The notes: a model not told the origin generated them from the sequence alone. Positions 1 to 11,683 are shown, numbered from the stretch's first letter. The stretch: DNA of 64,000 nucleotides from Sesamum alatum (GCA_034509735.1 JACGWO010000012.1:7376367-7440366); one strand, 5' to 3'. Translations and numbers: made by a program.

Positions 1-1120
1 ACTATGTGCCTGCAAAGAATAGAAGTTGATAGAAGCATGATATTGTCCTCTTAGGAAAACGAAAAATTCTCAAGTGAAATGGATACAGATGAAGAATGTG
101 TTTTTAACAGAAATCTAAAGGATTATGAATTAAGCTCTTTCCTGGTAATGAGCAGGCATGTGATACATTGGGAACGACAAAGACAAATATGTCATCTCCC
201 ATGCAGGTGCATAGAGCTATAACAAAGTAAAGAATAGATAACCAGACCAGCCACTACTTCAGTTGTTCTATTTCTCATGGGAGGCATTTGCAATGAATCA
301 CTTTTACTAATTTGTTTGATGCTAAAAATCCTATTAGTTTAAAATGATGACATCCTAGTACAGAATTGATAAACACAATGTCAAAGACTTTACCTTTTCC
401 CCTTGTACAGGAGATGTGGCTCATTTGTTCCGAGAGCACAGTTCTAGAAAAACAAAAACTACAAATAAAAAGAAAACTGAACAAAAAACTACTTGGTACT
501 ATAAATGGCAAAACTTCTACTTACACCAAGTGTTTTCACACCAAATGCCGAGAATAATGCGACGCTATCAATTCTAGTTATGAAATAATACTCGCAATTT
601 GGTCCTGACACCCGATATATATATAGGTAAGTGTTTTGGTCCCTCAATGCGGAAGTTGTCATATTGGAGACTGTAAAACAAAAGCTCGTAATACAAATAA
701 ATTGACAGAAGCTGATACCCTCACCCCCCAAACAGTCTTAGGTGCACAAGAATCAACCACTATAGATGGAGTCGCCATATGACATACCCAGACATGAATA
801 GAATTATACAAAGAGAGAAGGTGAGAGGAAAACCAGGGGATGTATTTGACTGAGACGCCAGTAGGTTCCGTGCGGAGCCTGAGGAGGGATTCCGGCACTT
901 TCTTGTTCAATTCTTTGAGAATATGGGAAAGAGGTCGGCTTATTCCCGAGATGGGGACGTCATCTTCAAGTCCAACATTTGTTTCTTGCTGCAGTTTAGT
1001 ACTGTTAAGAGGAGAGGAGGAAGAAGAAGAAAAGGAAAAGGGTTTTGCGGAGAAAAGACGACGGTGCAACCGCAAACAATAACTTTTAGCAAAATTTGAC
1101 AAGGAACTAGTGCCTGCCAT
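1..1120 (-). CDS. RAD52-like DNA-binding protein (organellar RAD52-1/ODB1 type), 5' part only
   Basis: The first coding exon is 1120..834. It opens with MAGTSSLSNFAK and a Ser/Arg-rich stretch like a mitochondrial or plastid transit peptide. Then comes the start of the plant RAD52-like domain, with the motifs GISRPLSHILKELNKKVP and VKYIPW. The donor GT lies at 833-832. The acceptor TTGCAG ends at 10, so bases 9..1 start exon 2. The join completes Trp and continues His-Ile-Val, giving KYIPWHIV as in plant RAD52-like proteins. That fixes the intron at 10..833 and supports the call. Family members bind single-stranded DNA, promote strand annealing and take part in organellar recombination; one was first described as organellar DNA-binding protein 1. 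The rest of the gene lies left of the window, so completeness cannot be judged. Confidence 0.8.
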
Positions 1121-1676
1121 CTCTGCTCTACTCCGCCTAAAGGTTTACCCTTAAAACCCCAAAACCACTTGTGAGGAAAATGGCGGAGGGGTTGGCGACT
1201 TTCATATTCTTTCAGTTTCAGTTTGCCCCCTCGTATTCTAGGATATTCCTACTTGCCTTGGTCACTCTAGTCTAATCTAATGTAATAACTAATACGTCGT
1301 CTCTGACAAATTTACACATCAGAAATAGCGTTTTTGTTGCTTATCGGGTTGAATAGTTTAATCACATTGGATGGAGAATGGGCTAATAAGTGGTATCATT
1401 ATATTGTGAAAATTGGGCCAAGGACCTAAAATCATTTTTATTTGGGCTTCAAGACAATCACAATTTTCTTGTCTATTAAAACTGTTTGGGTGTATAGCCA
1501 GCGCTTTATCGCTGTCGAATTGCGCATTATGTTAAGCTAATCGGTATAAGGCCCCCAATTATACAAGTTGTCAGTCACAAACTAACAACCCTTATTCTTC
1601 TTCCAATTACAATATTAAAAGTAGTAGTGAATTAATTAACAGTAATGTAGAATATCCCATTATTTGAAATGATTGA
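1121..1676. other. Intergenic stretch between RAD52-like and GDSL genes
   Basis: It holds the 5' flank of the minus-strand RAD52-like gene and the 3' flank of the GDSL gene, also on the minus strand. A short open frame on the plus strand near 1180 does not resemble a known protein. I see no repeats or transposon ends here. Confidence 0.6.
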
Positions 1677-3044
1677 TCAGGAGAAATTAATAAGAGCCAA
1701 TTGTTGAACGTTGATGGGATGGACGTCAGAGGGAGGACCGGCGTAAGCCCTGTGAGCAAGGATAGCATCAACAGCTTGTGTGGGATGGAAAGCATCCCAG
1801 AAGACATACTGATTCCTGTTGGAACATGGAGGAACCCAGGGCATGCAGGTTATCGCACCTTGATTCCTCCCTATCCCACAACATCCTCTGTCAACCACCT
1901 TGAACCCGTATCTCTCTGGATTGTTCAATATGTCCCCAATTGCAGCGTAACTGTTGCCGTAGACGAACATGGAACCTGGATGTGTGCCGTTGTTCATAAT
2001 ATTAACGAGTGATAACAGGCCTTGGTTGAAGGGCCCAAGAATTTGATTGACGTAATCGACGCACCTTCCTGGAGGGGCCTGCCCCGTCGCCAGCACGTTT
2101 GGGATGCATCCCAGTGGCCCTATTCCCGTAATCACAAATTTGCGAAGCCCAACGCTGTAGAGGGCGACGAGTTGCCGTGCGTAGCGGTTGAGAAGAAGGT
2201 TGGCAAACTGGTTAGGATTGTAATTGAAGCTGGAGGGGTACATGGTAGGCATTAGATAGTTGTTGATGTAGTCATTGCTCCCAATAACCAGCAATGCTAT
2301 GGCTTTTGAGAGGTATTTGCTCAAGTTTGGTCCGCTCATCATCGTCCTCAGTTGGCTCAGCGTGCTTTCAAAATTCAAGACTTGTTGACTCAAAGAGTAC
2401 CTTTCTCCCTAATAAAATTAAATTTAAATAACAAGAAAATAAAAAAAAACGATTCTTCAATATATATAAACTGGTTATATTAATTAATGAATGTTGGTGT
2501 GGGTGTGTGTTAGTACGTACATAGTGTTGGCCAGTTTCGTCAAGGATACCAGCAGCTGCGGAAGCATAATTGACTCCTCCGAGAATTCTAGTTCCAGTTG
2601 TGGTGGGATCTGAGAAGGGTGGAGGTGCTGCAATACCCAACCATGCTCCTGCAGATATATATATATATATAGTCGGATGATGATCATAATTAATTAAGCG
2701 CGGCCAAGACATATATGCATGAGTATATATATATAGATATACCAACCAAGGTAATCGACAAAAGTATCTCCATTGGAGAATCTTCCGGTTGGGCCTCTGT
2801 TGGAGTCCACACCATAGGGATAGTAATTTGATTTGGCCATTGAATTTAGGAAATTGTTATTCCCATTATCTACTAAGGAGTCTCCAAACACGAACAGTGC
2901 TGTCGCCTGTGCTCCTCCTTTATTAGCCCCATCACCATTACCATCAGCATGAGTAGACGTGGACGAGCACAATATGACTGTATCAACACCCATTAAACTC
3001 ATCATCATCACCAACCAGAACCATTTTCTCACTGCTCCACCCAT
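1677..3044 (-). CDS. GDSL esterase/lipase (SGNH hydrolase), secreted
   Basis: Three exons, 3044..2747, 2648..2521 and 2408..1677, join in phase to 385 residues, normal for plant GDSL lipases. The N-terminus is hydrophobic ([12 protein letters not shown]) and fits a secretory signal, so the product probably acts in the cell wall or apoplast. Block I is [14 protein letters not shown] with the catalytic Ser. The Asn block is GSNDYINNY. The catalytic Asp-His pair is in [10 protein letters not shown] near the C-terminus. [17 protein letters not shown] and [16 protein letters not shown] segments are also typical and confirm both splice junctions. The family hydrolyses acyl esters of lipids or cutin-like substrates; the actual substrate cannot be told. 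Antisense open frames on the plus strand at 1701-2255 are shadows. Confidence 0.95.
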
Positions 3045-3145
3045 ATATATATATATATATATATATCAATTAACTTTTTATTCTTATCTGCAGCAGCTAG
3101 TTCTCCACTTTTGATTTATCAATCGCCGGCCAATGCATACACATC

Positions 3146-3154
3146 ATATATATA
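3146..3154 (-). promoter_or_regulatory. Candidate TATA box of the GDSL gene
   Basis: On the minus strand TATATATG lies about 100 bases upstream of the GDSL start codon. A run of TA dinucleotides (about 3042-3066) abuts the ATG and lies in the leader. The position is sensible, but TA-rich runs are common here, so this is only a candidate. Confidence 0.35.
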
Positions 3155-3654
3155 GCTAGAGAAAGGCCTTGATGATATCTTTGGAGGAATATTAATTAAT
3201 TGATTTTATGATGATTAATGGTAATGCACCCTCATCTCTATCCATTTGCAACCGCTTATTATGTAAGCAAAATTCATGATTTTCCTCCTTTTCTCCCTAC
3301 TTTTTCTAATTTTAGACAAACGTTCATCACTTGTCACATCTCCATGCACGAAATTTCGGTCTACCTATATGATATATCCCCCCGCCACACCAGCAATATT
3401 CATGTGAATACATTATGCTATATGCCACACTACGCACTATAATATTACTTTCCAGGATGAATACAGTTTGCGCGACTACGTACCTACACCTAGCCATTAA
3501 GATATATATCATTTTCCTGTATATCAACTATTCAAAAGATTAATTTATTAATAGTTTTTTTTCCCATAAGCATATATAATTCCGATGCATTATTTTAAGT
3601 AACAACAATATATATGTGTATGTTGAATTCCTCGTATATCTATACTATATATAA

Positions 3655-3850
3655 AAATGTGAATCTTTCACACGCTTTTGTTTCTCATTACAAAAAGACA
3701 CTCATGCTCTTAAGTAATCCTTTTAATGATAAATAAAAATTAATTATAAAAGAATAAAATTCTATCAAAAGAAGACTAGTTAAGAGTTCTAATACCTCTA
3801 AAAAACTTGGACAATGATAAATATATCTTATTAAAAATAGCCTAATGTTA
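3655..3850 (+). repeat. Diverged direct repeat, copy 1
   Basis: This segment contains AATAAATAAAAATTA-like sequence, then ATAAAATTCTATCA, then TTCTAATACCTCT and TTGGACAATGATAAATATAT. The same order occurs at 5640-5700 and resumes at 10805 after the CACTA element. The two copies flank the MULE at 3894-5560. It may be a local duplication or part of an old element such as a Helitron end (it begins near TCTATACTATATATA), which I cannot confirm. Confidence 0.55.
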
Positions 3851-3893
3851 GTTTTTACTATCTATATCGAATCTATATCTATATATCTATCTA

Positions 3894-5560
3894 CGGGAAA
3901 AAACTTTTTTTAGTACACTAACTTGGCTCTCGTTCAATTTTAGTACACTAACTTTGGTATTTATCACATTTTATACATTATGTTGTAATTTTGCTTTAAT
4001 TAAGTCCAATTGAGGGTTTTTATTCCAATTTTCCGGTCAATTGACCGGAATTTGCTGACGTGACCAATTTTTGCTGGCGTGTCCGGCAAAATTAACCACG
4101 TCAGCACATGACGTGGCAGGATCACAAAATTTAGGCACAAATTAAATGTCAAAACTGTGAAAAACTTCTACAAATGTACTATTATTACCAACGACAAACA
4201 TAATCTACAAAATCAATAAGGAAAAGAAAAAAAATGGACAAAGCAAAATTTTTCACATTTTAATTGCAACTCCTTGAAATTTAAAGGTAGAAGAAACCAA
4301 ATTTGAGAATGCTTCACTGCCATTCAAATCGCCTAACTTGAATAATCAAAAATACATTTATGAAGAAATAATTTATCATATGAAAGTGGTAATGAACACA
4401 ATCTTGTTCAAAAAATAGGTAAATTAAAAATAACTTTTAGTTTATAATCGTATTAACAATTACATCTATTAATTTTATCTATAACAATTATAACAAAAAA
4501 AACATATAAAATTTTATCAAAATTAATTTAAAAGTAACCTTAATAGATGTAATTGCTAAATCTATTAATAGATATAAATTGTTAAAATTTGTTATAATTA
4601 AATATTGTTAACAACTATTAATTAAAAAATTCTAACATAATAGTTACATTATTAAAAGTCCTAATAGTATTTTCTTAATTAATAGAGGAGATAAGTGGTT
4701 CATCTAACATAAAATATGAGTTTTTCTTTTCCTTTTTTTTTTAAGAATGATGGTTAATGAGAACATAGAAGTTAATAAGGGTATGTTAGGTAATTTGAAA
4801 ATTTGGTATGAGAACTACCACTATTATGTTGAATTTCTATTTTTTCCCTCCACAAATTATAGATTTCACTTAGCAAAAAGAAATGTGAAAATGAATTATG
4901 CAAAAGCGAAGGGTAAATTTTGTAAAATACCTAAAATAACTTCCATTCTAGACACAAAAGAGCCTTTCTTTTTGTAATTAGTATACATATTAATAATTAT
5001 CAAATTATTATTAATTAATTATATCTAATTAAGTATTAATAATTATTATTTTAACTTTAACTAATAATTATAAAGAATTAACAAATTTAAAAAAAAAATT
5101 TGAGGGGCTGGTCGTGAGTGCAGCTCGCAACTAGCGACCAGTCATAAAAATATATAAGTGTACCGTTTTCAGCAGTACACTTATATTTAATTTTTTTTTA
5201 TAATTTAAATATAAATGGGCAGTGATACCCCTAGATACAATGCCAGGGAACTTAAATTTCACATCATTCGAAGTTATTGGACTAAAATTAAACCATGCCA
5301 AAAGTTAGTGTACTAAAATTCATCCTTATGGAAGAAAATACATCCAAGTCATCCCGCCACGTTAGTCGCCGGCCACGTCATGTGCTGACGTGGTTAATTT
5401 CGCCGAACACGTAAGCAAAAATCGGCCACATCAGTAAATTCTGGTCAATTGGACTTAATTGAAGTAAAATTGCAACATAATGTATAAAATGTGATAATTA
5501 CCAAAGTTAGTGTACTAAAATTGAACGAGAGCCAAGTTAGTGTACTAATTTTTTTTCCCC
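3894..5560. mobile_element. Non-autonomous Mutator-like element (MULE) with long inverted ends
   Basis: The two ends are inverted copies for about 200 bases. The left inward end includes TAGTACACTAACTTGGCTCT; its reverse complement lies near 5530. Both arms also share a block with CACGTCAGCACATGACGTGG (about 4095-4115 and 5365-5395). The element is flanked by a perfect 9-base target duplication, ATCTATCTA, at 3885-3893 and 5561-5569; 9-base duplications and long inverted ends mark MULEs. No transposase is visible. A 76-codon open frame at 4747-4977 resembles nothing I know. The target sequence is low in complexity, so the duplication alone would be weak, but it agrees with the inverted ends. 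Confidence 0.85.
5108..5186. repeat. Two adjacent hairpins inside the MULE
   Basis: A stem CTGGTCG (5108-5114) pairs with CGACCAG (5135-5141). It is followed by a perfect 12-base stem, ATATAAGTGTAC (5152-5163), pairing with 5175-5186 around an 11-base loop. They may be old insertion scars or structural parts of the element. Confidence 0.5.
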
Positions 5561-5599
5561 ATCTATCTATTGATATTTATAAATCTATATCTATAATAT

Positions 5600-5703
5600 C
5601 TCATGTGTTTTTTCCCATTGTGAAAAGGCGTTCATACATTTACTTAAGTTATGTCTTTAATAATAAATAAAAATTAGTTATAAGAAAATAAAATTCTATC
5701 ACA
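5600..5703 (+). repeat. Diverged direct repeat, copy 2 (left part)
   Basis: Second copy of the repeat at 3655-3850. It reads AATAAATAAAAATTAG, then ATAAAATTCTATCA, and breaks at the CACTA insertion. The right part continues at 10805-10880 with TAAGAATCCTAATACCTCT and TTGGACAATGATAAATATAT. Confidence 0.55.
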
Positions 5704-5734
5704 ATACACTACAAAAAAAAAAAAAAAAAACGGT

Positions 5735-6400
5735 GATTGGGACGGTAACAGGAACGGTTTTTTTATTATTTAGAACGGTAAATAATTCATTTGAACCTTT
5801 TGGACTACAATTAGGAACGGTTGAGGAACGGCAGGCTATCCGTGGCAATAAGAGGCGATCCTAATTATTAAAAACGGTAACGAGATTACCGTTCCTATTT
5901 GGGGATGATGTTTGGCACTATATGGTTCTACCGTTCCTAATTACCTTTGTACGTATAATTTTGATTTTTTTGTATTTGGAACACTTTATAAACATTAGGA
6001 ACGGTATCATCGAAAATAAATCGTGCAATTAGGAACGGTGTTTAGAACTTTGTTTGAAACAGTCAGATTATGTTGTAGATAAAATTTAGCATGGTGTCTA
6101 GAATACATATAGGAACGGTGTATTGTAGAGATTAGGAACGGTGTTTGCACTCAAACTTTGGAATAATATTTTGGATCGGTTTTTAGTATTGTCTTTAGAA
6201 CGAAAGCCTAACCACGAAAGGATTGATTTTGGAATACAATTAGGCACGGTTGGTTCCGTCTTTTAGGAACGGTTCACGTGTAGAGTTGGAATGGTTTTGT
6301 CATCGGCATTGGGAACGGTAAGTCTCTTGAAAAAGTCAAATATAGGAATCGTACGTTGCAAATACGAACCGTCGAAAGTATCGTTCCTAATTTATGATTT
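5735..6400. repeat. CACTA left sub-terminal motif array
   Basis: Many copies of GGAACGGT or one-base variants occur in both orientations, often as AGGAACGGTG or TACCGTTCCTA. They fit sub-terminal binding sites for the element's own protein. The array mirrors the one at 9600-10795. Confidence 0.8.
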
Positions 6401-6559
6401 ATTTATTTTTATATTAATAGTTTTTATCGTTTAAATTAATAATAATATTTTGATTATATAATTAATATTTAAATATGAAAAAATACATAATTTAGAAATA
6501 AAATTATATTAAATACGAATATTATCCGATTTGACTACAAAAGAAAAAAAATACATAAT

Positions 6560-7850
6560 TTACTCTTCGTCCCCATCGGCCTCGTCCATCTCGTCAATGT
6601 CTGGACGGGTGGGGTCTGTAGGAGGCCGTGACGGGTCGGCGCTAGAGCGACTGGTCTGCATGTCCTTGACCATGCCCATTAGGTCCGCCATCATCTCCTC
6701 GAGGCGGCCCAACCGACCCTCCATGTTTGACGAAGGGGCTGGCTCTGGCGCGGGCGGTGGCAGTGGCGATGGCGAGGTAACGGCCTGGCTGAGCGCCAGG
6801 GCCTCAGAACCAAGACCAAATACTCGACCCTTGTTCTTGCCCCCGACGCAACTCAGCCACATCTGCTGCTCGGTCTGCTGCGCCACCGAGGCCTCTGATT
6901 CAAAAGCAGGATCCTCAGGGGCCTGAGACTGATGATCCTCCATCATCTTCTAGAACATCTCCTGCAAAAATAATTACAATAAATTAGAAAATTTTAAAAT
7001 ATTTAAAAAAAATACTATAGAATGTATTAATTACAACTTACCGCTACCTCCGCTGCCCTCGACCTCCTCCAGCCGCCGTCGGTCTTCTTCTTGTAGCATC
7101 TGGAGAATAACTCCATCTGCTTCACTGGCCGGCCGAGCTGCTCCTCCTGTAAAAAGAAATGGGAAATAGTTATTACAATTTTAATTTAATAGTAATAAAT
7201 AATTGAAATAACATTAGATATCTTACCATTTTCCGCTTGTGCATACTCGTCGTCGGCGTCCCACCAGTACGTCATCTGTATTAAAAAAAATATATATATA
7301 TATATATAAATATTTTTTAACTTAGATTGTTAAAATATTTAAAAAAAAATTTAATTCCTATTACCTTCAAGCTCTCGAACCAAAAATGTTGGTGCTCTAG
7401 CGGCACCTGGCGCAAACAGCCCCAAGGGTAGGGATAGTGTCCTCGCACGACCGCGTACATGCGCTCGTGGATCTTCCAATCACGACTAAAATTACAAAAT
7501 AATTAGTATGTCATAAAAATATTAATTTAAATTACAAAAAAAAATTTAAAAACATAAATTGTACCTCGCATCGGCGAGTGTGATGTACTGGTGCGCGGAT
7601 GGTGGTGGGGCAGCCCATGGACGGGCCGAATCGACCGCCGGTGCGGTAGTGGATAGTCCGGGCTGCTGATCCGGCGCAGCAGTAGACGCACCGGGCTGCT
7701 GATCCAGCGCAGGTGGTGTGGGTGCCGGATCTGCCGGCGCAGGTGGTGCGGGTGCCTGCTCTGCCGGTGGTGGTGGCGGTATAGTCAGTCGCCGCGACCG
7801 CGATCATGACCACGACCACCTCCTCGGGGTGAAAAATCCCGACCAGACAT
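6560..7850 (-). pseudogene. CACTA-encoded Transposase_24 (Ptta/En/Spm)-type protein, broken
   Basis: Five exon-like blocks read leftward. The start, MSGRDFSPRGGGRGHDRGRG (ATG at 7850), is followed by a one-base frameshift into a Pro/Ala/Gln-rich region with two DQQPG repeats ending LADAR near 7567. Next come RDWKIHERMYAVVRGHYP to FWFESLK (about 7495-7367), MTYWWDADDEYAQAEN (about 7275-7230) and LGRPVKQMELFSRCYKKKTD to SRAAEVA (about 7145-7043). A last block, GKNKGRVFGLGSEALALSQ, ends in an acidic tail with the stop at 6560. An in-frame TAG lies just before the last block's MMEDHQ. The order matches proteins of the plant Ptta/En/Spm transposase family. The frameshift and stop mean no full product. 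A Pro/Ala-poor shadow frame at 7532-7819 is not real. Confidence 0.75.
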
Positions 7851-8029
7851 TATCTAAAAAAAACACATAAGTATCAATTTATTTCAATAATGAAGATTTT
7901 CTAATGTATTTAATATATATGCAAACTAAATTCTACAACTGTACATATTTATACTAAATACCATAATTTTACCCTAAAATTGCACTAATTCCTTCAAATT
8001 ATCATATTTTTAATTATTGAATTTATTGA

Positions 8030-8680
8030 AAAATTAAAATTTCCAGATTATTAAAAAAATAAAAAGTTCCAGATTTTTAAAATTAAAAATTTCAGATTTT
8101 TAAAAAATTCAAAATTCCAGATTTTAAATATTTTAAATTTCCAGATTTTTAAAAAATTCAAAATTCCAGATTTTAAATATTTTAAAATTCCAGATTTTAA
8201 ATATTTTAAATTTTCAGATTTTTAAAAAATTCAAAATTAAAGATTTTAAATATTTTAAATTTCCAGATTTATAAAAAATTCTAGATTTTAAATATTTGAA
8301 ATTCCAGATTTTAAATATTTTAAAATTCCAGATTTTAAATATTTATACAAAATTCCAGATTTTAAATATTTTAAATTTCCAGATTTTTAAAAAATTCAAA
8401 ATTCCAGATTTGAAATATTTGAAATTCTGAATTTTTTTATAATATATAGAAAATGACATAAAAAAATTTAAAATTACAGAAAAATCAGAAATTTTTTAAA
8501 ATTACAGAAAACTTAGAAATTTTTTTTCAAAGTTTTTAAATAATTCAAAATTTCCAGATTTTAAATAATTCAAATTTCCAAATCTTAAATAATTAAAAAA
8601 TCCAGATTTTTAAAAAATTCAAAATTTTCCGATTTTTAAAAGATTAAAAATTCCCCAAAAATTCAAATTTCCAGATTAAC
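8030..8680. repeat. AT-rich degenerate tandem repeat field
   Basis: The units vary around TTCCAGATTTTTAAAAAATTC and TCCAGATTTTAAATATTTTAAA and are repeated many times with small changes. The following stretch to about 9240 is also simple, with recurring AAATTACAGAAATTACAA. It holds no gene and lies in the CACTA interior. Confidence 0.75.
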
Positions 8681-9289
8681 AAATTTCAGAAATTTCATAT
8701 ATCAAAGAAAATTACCCAATTTTTTTTGAAAATTTACAGAAAATTACATACATTTTTCTGAATTTTCTAATAATTATAGAAAATTGCATAATTACACCAA
8801 TTTTCTGAAAATACCAACATTTACATAAATTTGTAAAATTACAACACAAATTACAAAAATTAACCAACATTTAAATAACTTAACAGAAAATACAACATAA
8901 ATTTTAGAAATTAATGACACAACATAAAATTACAACACAAATTACAAAAATTACAACATTTGAAAATTGCAAAAAAATTCACACAAATAACAGAAAATAA
9001 TCAGAAAATTTTCAAAAATTTCAGAAATTATAGATTACATGTACATTTCCAATATTTCCAGATATTACAATTACAACCCTACATTTACAGAAATTACAAT
9101 TACTGCCCAATATTTATAGAAATTACAAAAAAATCCCAAAAATACATATATCAGAAGTTACAATTACAGCCCAAAAAATATTACAATTACAGCCCAAAAA
9201 ATATAAAAAATTACAGTCCAAAAATACATATTTCAAAAATTTCAGAAATTACAATTCAGAAAAGAGGAAAAAAAAAAGGGTATTATCGA

Positions 9290-9550
9290 AAAACCTCTGA
9301 TGGAGGCGGAGGCGGAGGCGGAGGCGGCAACGGTGGTGGTAGTGGAGGCGAAGGCGACGTGCTCTGACGACGGAGGCGGAAGCGTAGGTGGAGGCGAGAG
9401 TCGGAGAGAGAGGGTGGTGGTGGTGGTGGTGGTGTACGGCGGCGACGATGGAGGCGGAAGTGCAGGCGGAGGCGACGGCGTCGACGGAGAGATTGAGAGA
9501 GGCGAAGGGGCAGAGAGAGATTCTGTGAGAGAGAGAGAGAGTGAGAGATG
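9290..9550. repeat. GC-rich GGCGGA repeat block in CACTA element
   Basis: A purine-rich triplet repeat (GGAGGCGGAGGC and similar) is followed by GGTGGT runs and GAGAGAGA. It gives open frames on both strands rich in Arg/Pro/His or Gly/Glu. Those come from repeat composition. The reverse strand could be the transcribed leader of the transposon gene. Confidence 0.55.
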
Positions 9551-9599
9551 AGAAAGTGAGAAAACAACGTCGTATTAGCCACAATACGATGTCGTTTTG

Positions 9600-10795
9600 A
9601 TGATGTTGACCTAAATAGGAACGGTCACTTAGTAGTACAACCATTCCTATAACCGTTCCTAAATAAAAAATTGCCGTTCCTATTTCAATTCCAAATACTT
9701 AGTACTTGGAATTGTACTAATAGGCACGGTCACATAATACAATATGTGTTCCCAACCCCGTTCCGAACTAAAGAAACGACGCCGTTTTTAGACACACATT
9801 TAGTTACCGTTCCTATATGTATTGCAATTGTTTTTCTTTTTTATCTTCTTAGACAATAAATATAAATTAAGAAAAACACGTTCTGAACACTTATTTTATT
9901 AAATAAATGTATACAATTGGATGTTTAAAGATTATAAAAATCTATAATAATGTCCAAATAATAGAATTTTGCATACTTACCTGAGCAAAACACCTATCAA
10001 TATCAATCCAAAATTCGCGCTCGGTAGTTGATATGTTCGGTTTTTCGTATAAAAAATCAAGGGGGGGAGTTACAAATACAAAATGAGTTAGAGAATAAGT
10101 ATAAGAACAATGACAAAGAAGGGGGACATATATATAGAAATCATTGGAACGGTCATTGGATTACTATTTGGAACACAAAAATAGCCGTTAAAATATAACC
10201 GTTGTTCCATCTGTAGGAACGGTCTCTGGAGAGGTAACAGGAACGACAAAGTTACCATTGTAATATAGCCGTTAGCGCATATTAGGAACGGTATCAGGCA
10301 CAACCAAAACGTACCGTTCCTACTTGAAATACATTTAGGACCGGTACTTGTAACACAGCTTCACTTACTATATACCCGTAATTTGAAATGGTAATTACAT
10401 CACATTTTTTCCCATGGCATAAAAGGGCCTCCTGTAGGACTACATGTTGGAACGGTCAGCCAACCGGTCCAAAATTGACACGGTCTTTGGAACACAGTCA
10501 GTAACGGTTCATTTTCCCGGTCCGCCTACCGTTCCAATCTCACACATGTGTTCCAAATTGAGGTCCAAAATATATCAGGTCCCTTTTGGGAACGGTTATA
10601 GGTGTACAATTTGGCACTCTACATTTGGCACTCTAATAGGAACGGTCCGACCGTTCCTATTAATTTGTATTTCTATTTAGCACGACTCTGACGTCATCAA
10701 CGGTTTACCGTTCCATAACAGTTCCTACCACCGTTCATACGTGAAACGGTAACTGGAACGGTCGAACCTTACCGTTCCTATTCCCGCATTTTTTT
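9600..10795. repeat. CACTA right sub-terminal motif array
   Basis: More than twenty GGAACGGT/ACCGTTCC motifs in both orientations fill this segment up to the right end. Examples are at the start (TAGGAACGGTCAC) and the very end (TACCGTTCCTATTC). It mirrors the left array. Confidence 0.8.
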
Positions 10796-10801
10796 GTAGT
10801 G

Positions 10802-11683
10802 ATAGACTATTTAAGAATCCTAATACCTCTAACTACTTGGACAATGATAAATATATATCCTACTAAAGAATATGAAATACAAATTGCAGTTTGAAATCGA
10901 ACACACTGTGTAATTAAACACCCACATGAGAGAAATAATATTATATATAAGAATGCGCTAAAAACTAATGAGGTTGAAGAAGAGTGTATAAATGAGAATT
11001 TGTAGAGAGTAATAAATACAAGTAACATAATTATAGGCATAATTAACAAAAATAAATTAAGTATTAAGAATAAAAAATATCAACAAATAAAAGCATAATT
11101 TTAATATATTAAGTTGAAATTCTGTATGAAAATTTAACTATCGACTGAATCCTTTATTATTTAATTTTTTAATATTATATAATCTTATATGCACATAAAA
11201 GATTAAATTTTTAAAAATATAAAATACTATTGAATAAGAAATAGATAATACCAATTAAATTTATATGAATTTATAGATCAAGAAATCACAATAAAATATA
11301 AAGTTAAAAATTCATTAATAACATTTTATGCGATAATATTTCAAATTTAAAAGTCCATAGAAGAATGTAAACAATAATATTTGACAAACTTTAAAAATTT
11401 ATAGTAAAATATAAATAGAATAATTATAGAACATTGCAATACAAATTAATAATGATACTATATATGGATATCTATATATATATATGTCCAATTAAATTAT
11501 TTTTTTACGAAAAAATAGTGAATAAATGATTAGTTTGAAATCATTTCACATCAATATATTTAAGAAAAAGAATTCAAGATATAGTAGTAAAATAAAAAAA
11601 TATAATATTTCACAAAAATAATATAACAAACACAAAATAAAATTTTTAAAAAAAAAAGTACACTACTACTAAAACATGATAAA
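10802..11683. other. AT-rich stretch between CACTA and large MULE
   Basis: It starts with the right part of the direct repeat (10805-10880). The rest is very AT-rich DNA with short A/T runs. No gene, inverted end or LTR seen. Confidence 0.55.

Larger units (their letters stand above)
3045..3884. other. Intergenic stretch upstream of GDSL gene
   Basis: AT-rich promoter-side DNA of the GDSL gene, with several TA runs. From about 3655 to 3850 it holds the first copy of a diverged direct repeat; the second copy, at 5600-5703 and 10805-10880, is split by a CACTA element. No gene seen. Confidence 0.6.
5707..10801 (-). mobile_element. CACTA (En/Spm-type) DNA transposon, decayed
   Basis: The left end is CACTACAAAAAAAA and the right end TTTTTTTGTAGTG, the hallmark CACTA termini. 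A 3-base duplication ATA flanks it (5704-5706 and 10802-10804), as expected for this superfamily. Both sub-terminal regions are packed with the motif AGGAACGGT and its complement ACCGTTCCT, the kind of array that the element's DNA-binding protein recognises. The interior holds a broken minus-strand gene related to the plant Ptta/En/Spm transposase family (6560-7850), an AT-rich repeat field and a GC-rich block. No TnpD-type catalytic transposase was recognised, so movement would need help from another copy. Confidence 0.92.

Noticed and set aside
1701..2255. Plus-strand open frames across the GDSL gene
   Set aside because: Antisense shadows of a clearly coding minus-strand exon; no family resemblance.
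4747..4977. 76-codon frame inside the first MULE
   Set aside because: No recognisable domain and AT-rich composition; the element shows no other gene parts.
7532..7819. Minus-strand Thr/Arg/Cys-rich frame
   Set aside because: It is an alternative frame of the Pro/Ala/Gln-rich exon of the CACTA gene; the frame with DQQPG repeats and LADAR at the splice site fits the family better.
8030..8680. Regularly spaced repeats as a CRISPR-like array
   Set aside because: The units vary, there are no unique spacers, and this is a plant transposon interior.
9249..9644. Long Arg/His/Pro-rich and Gly/Glu-rich frames on both strands
   Set aside because: They come from GGCGGA and GGTGGT repeats; both strands are open only because of composition.
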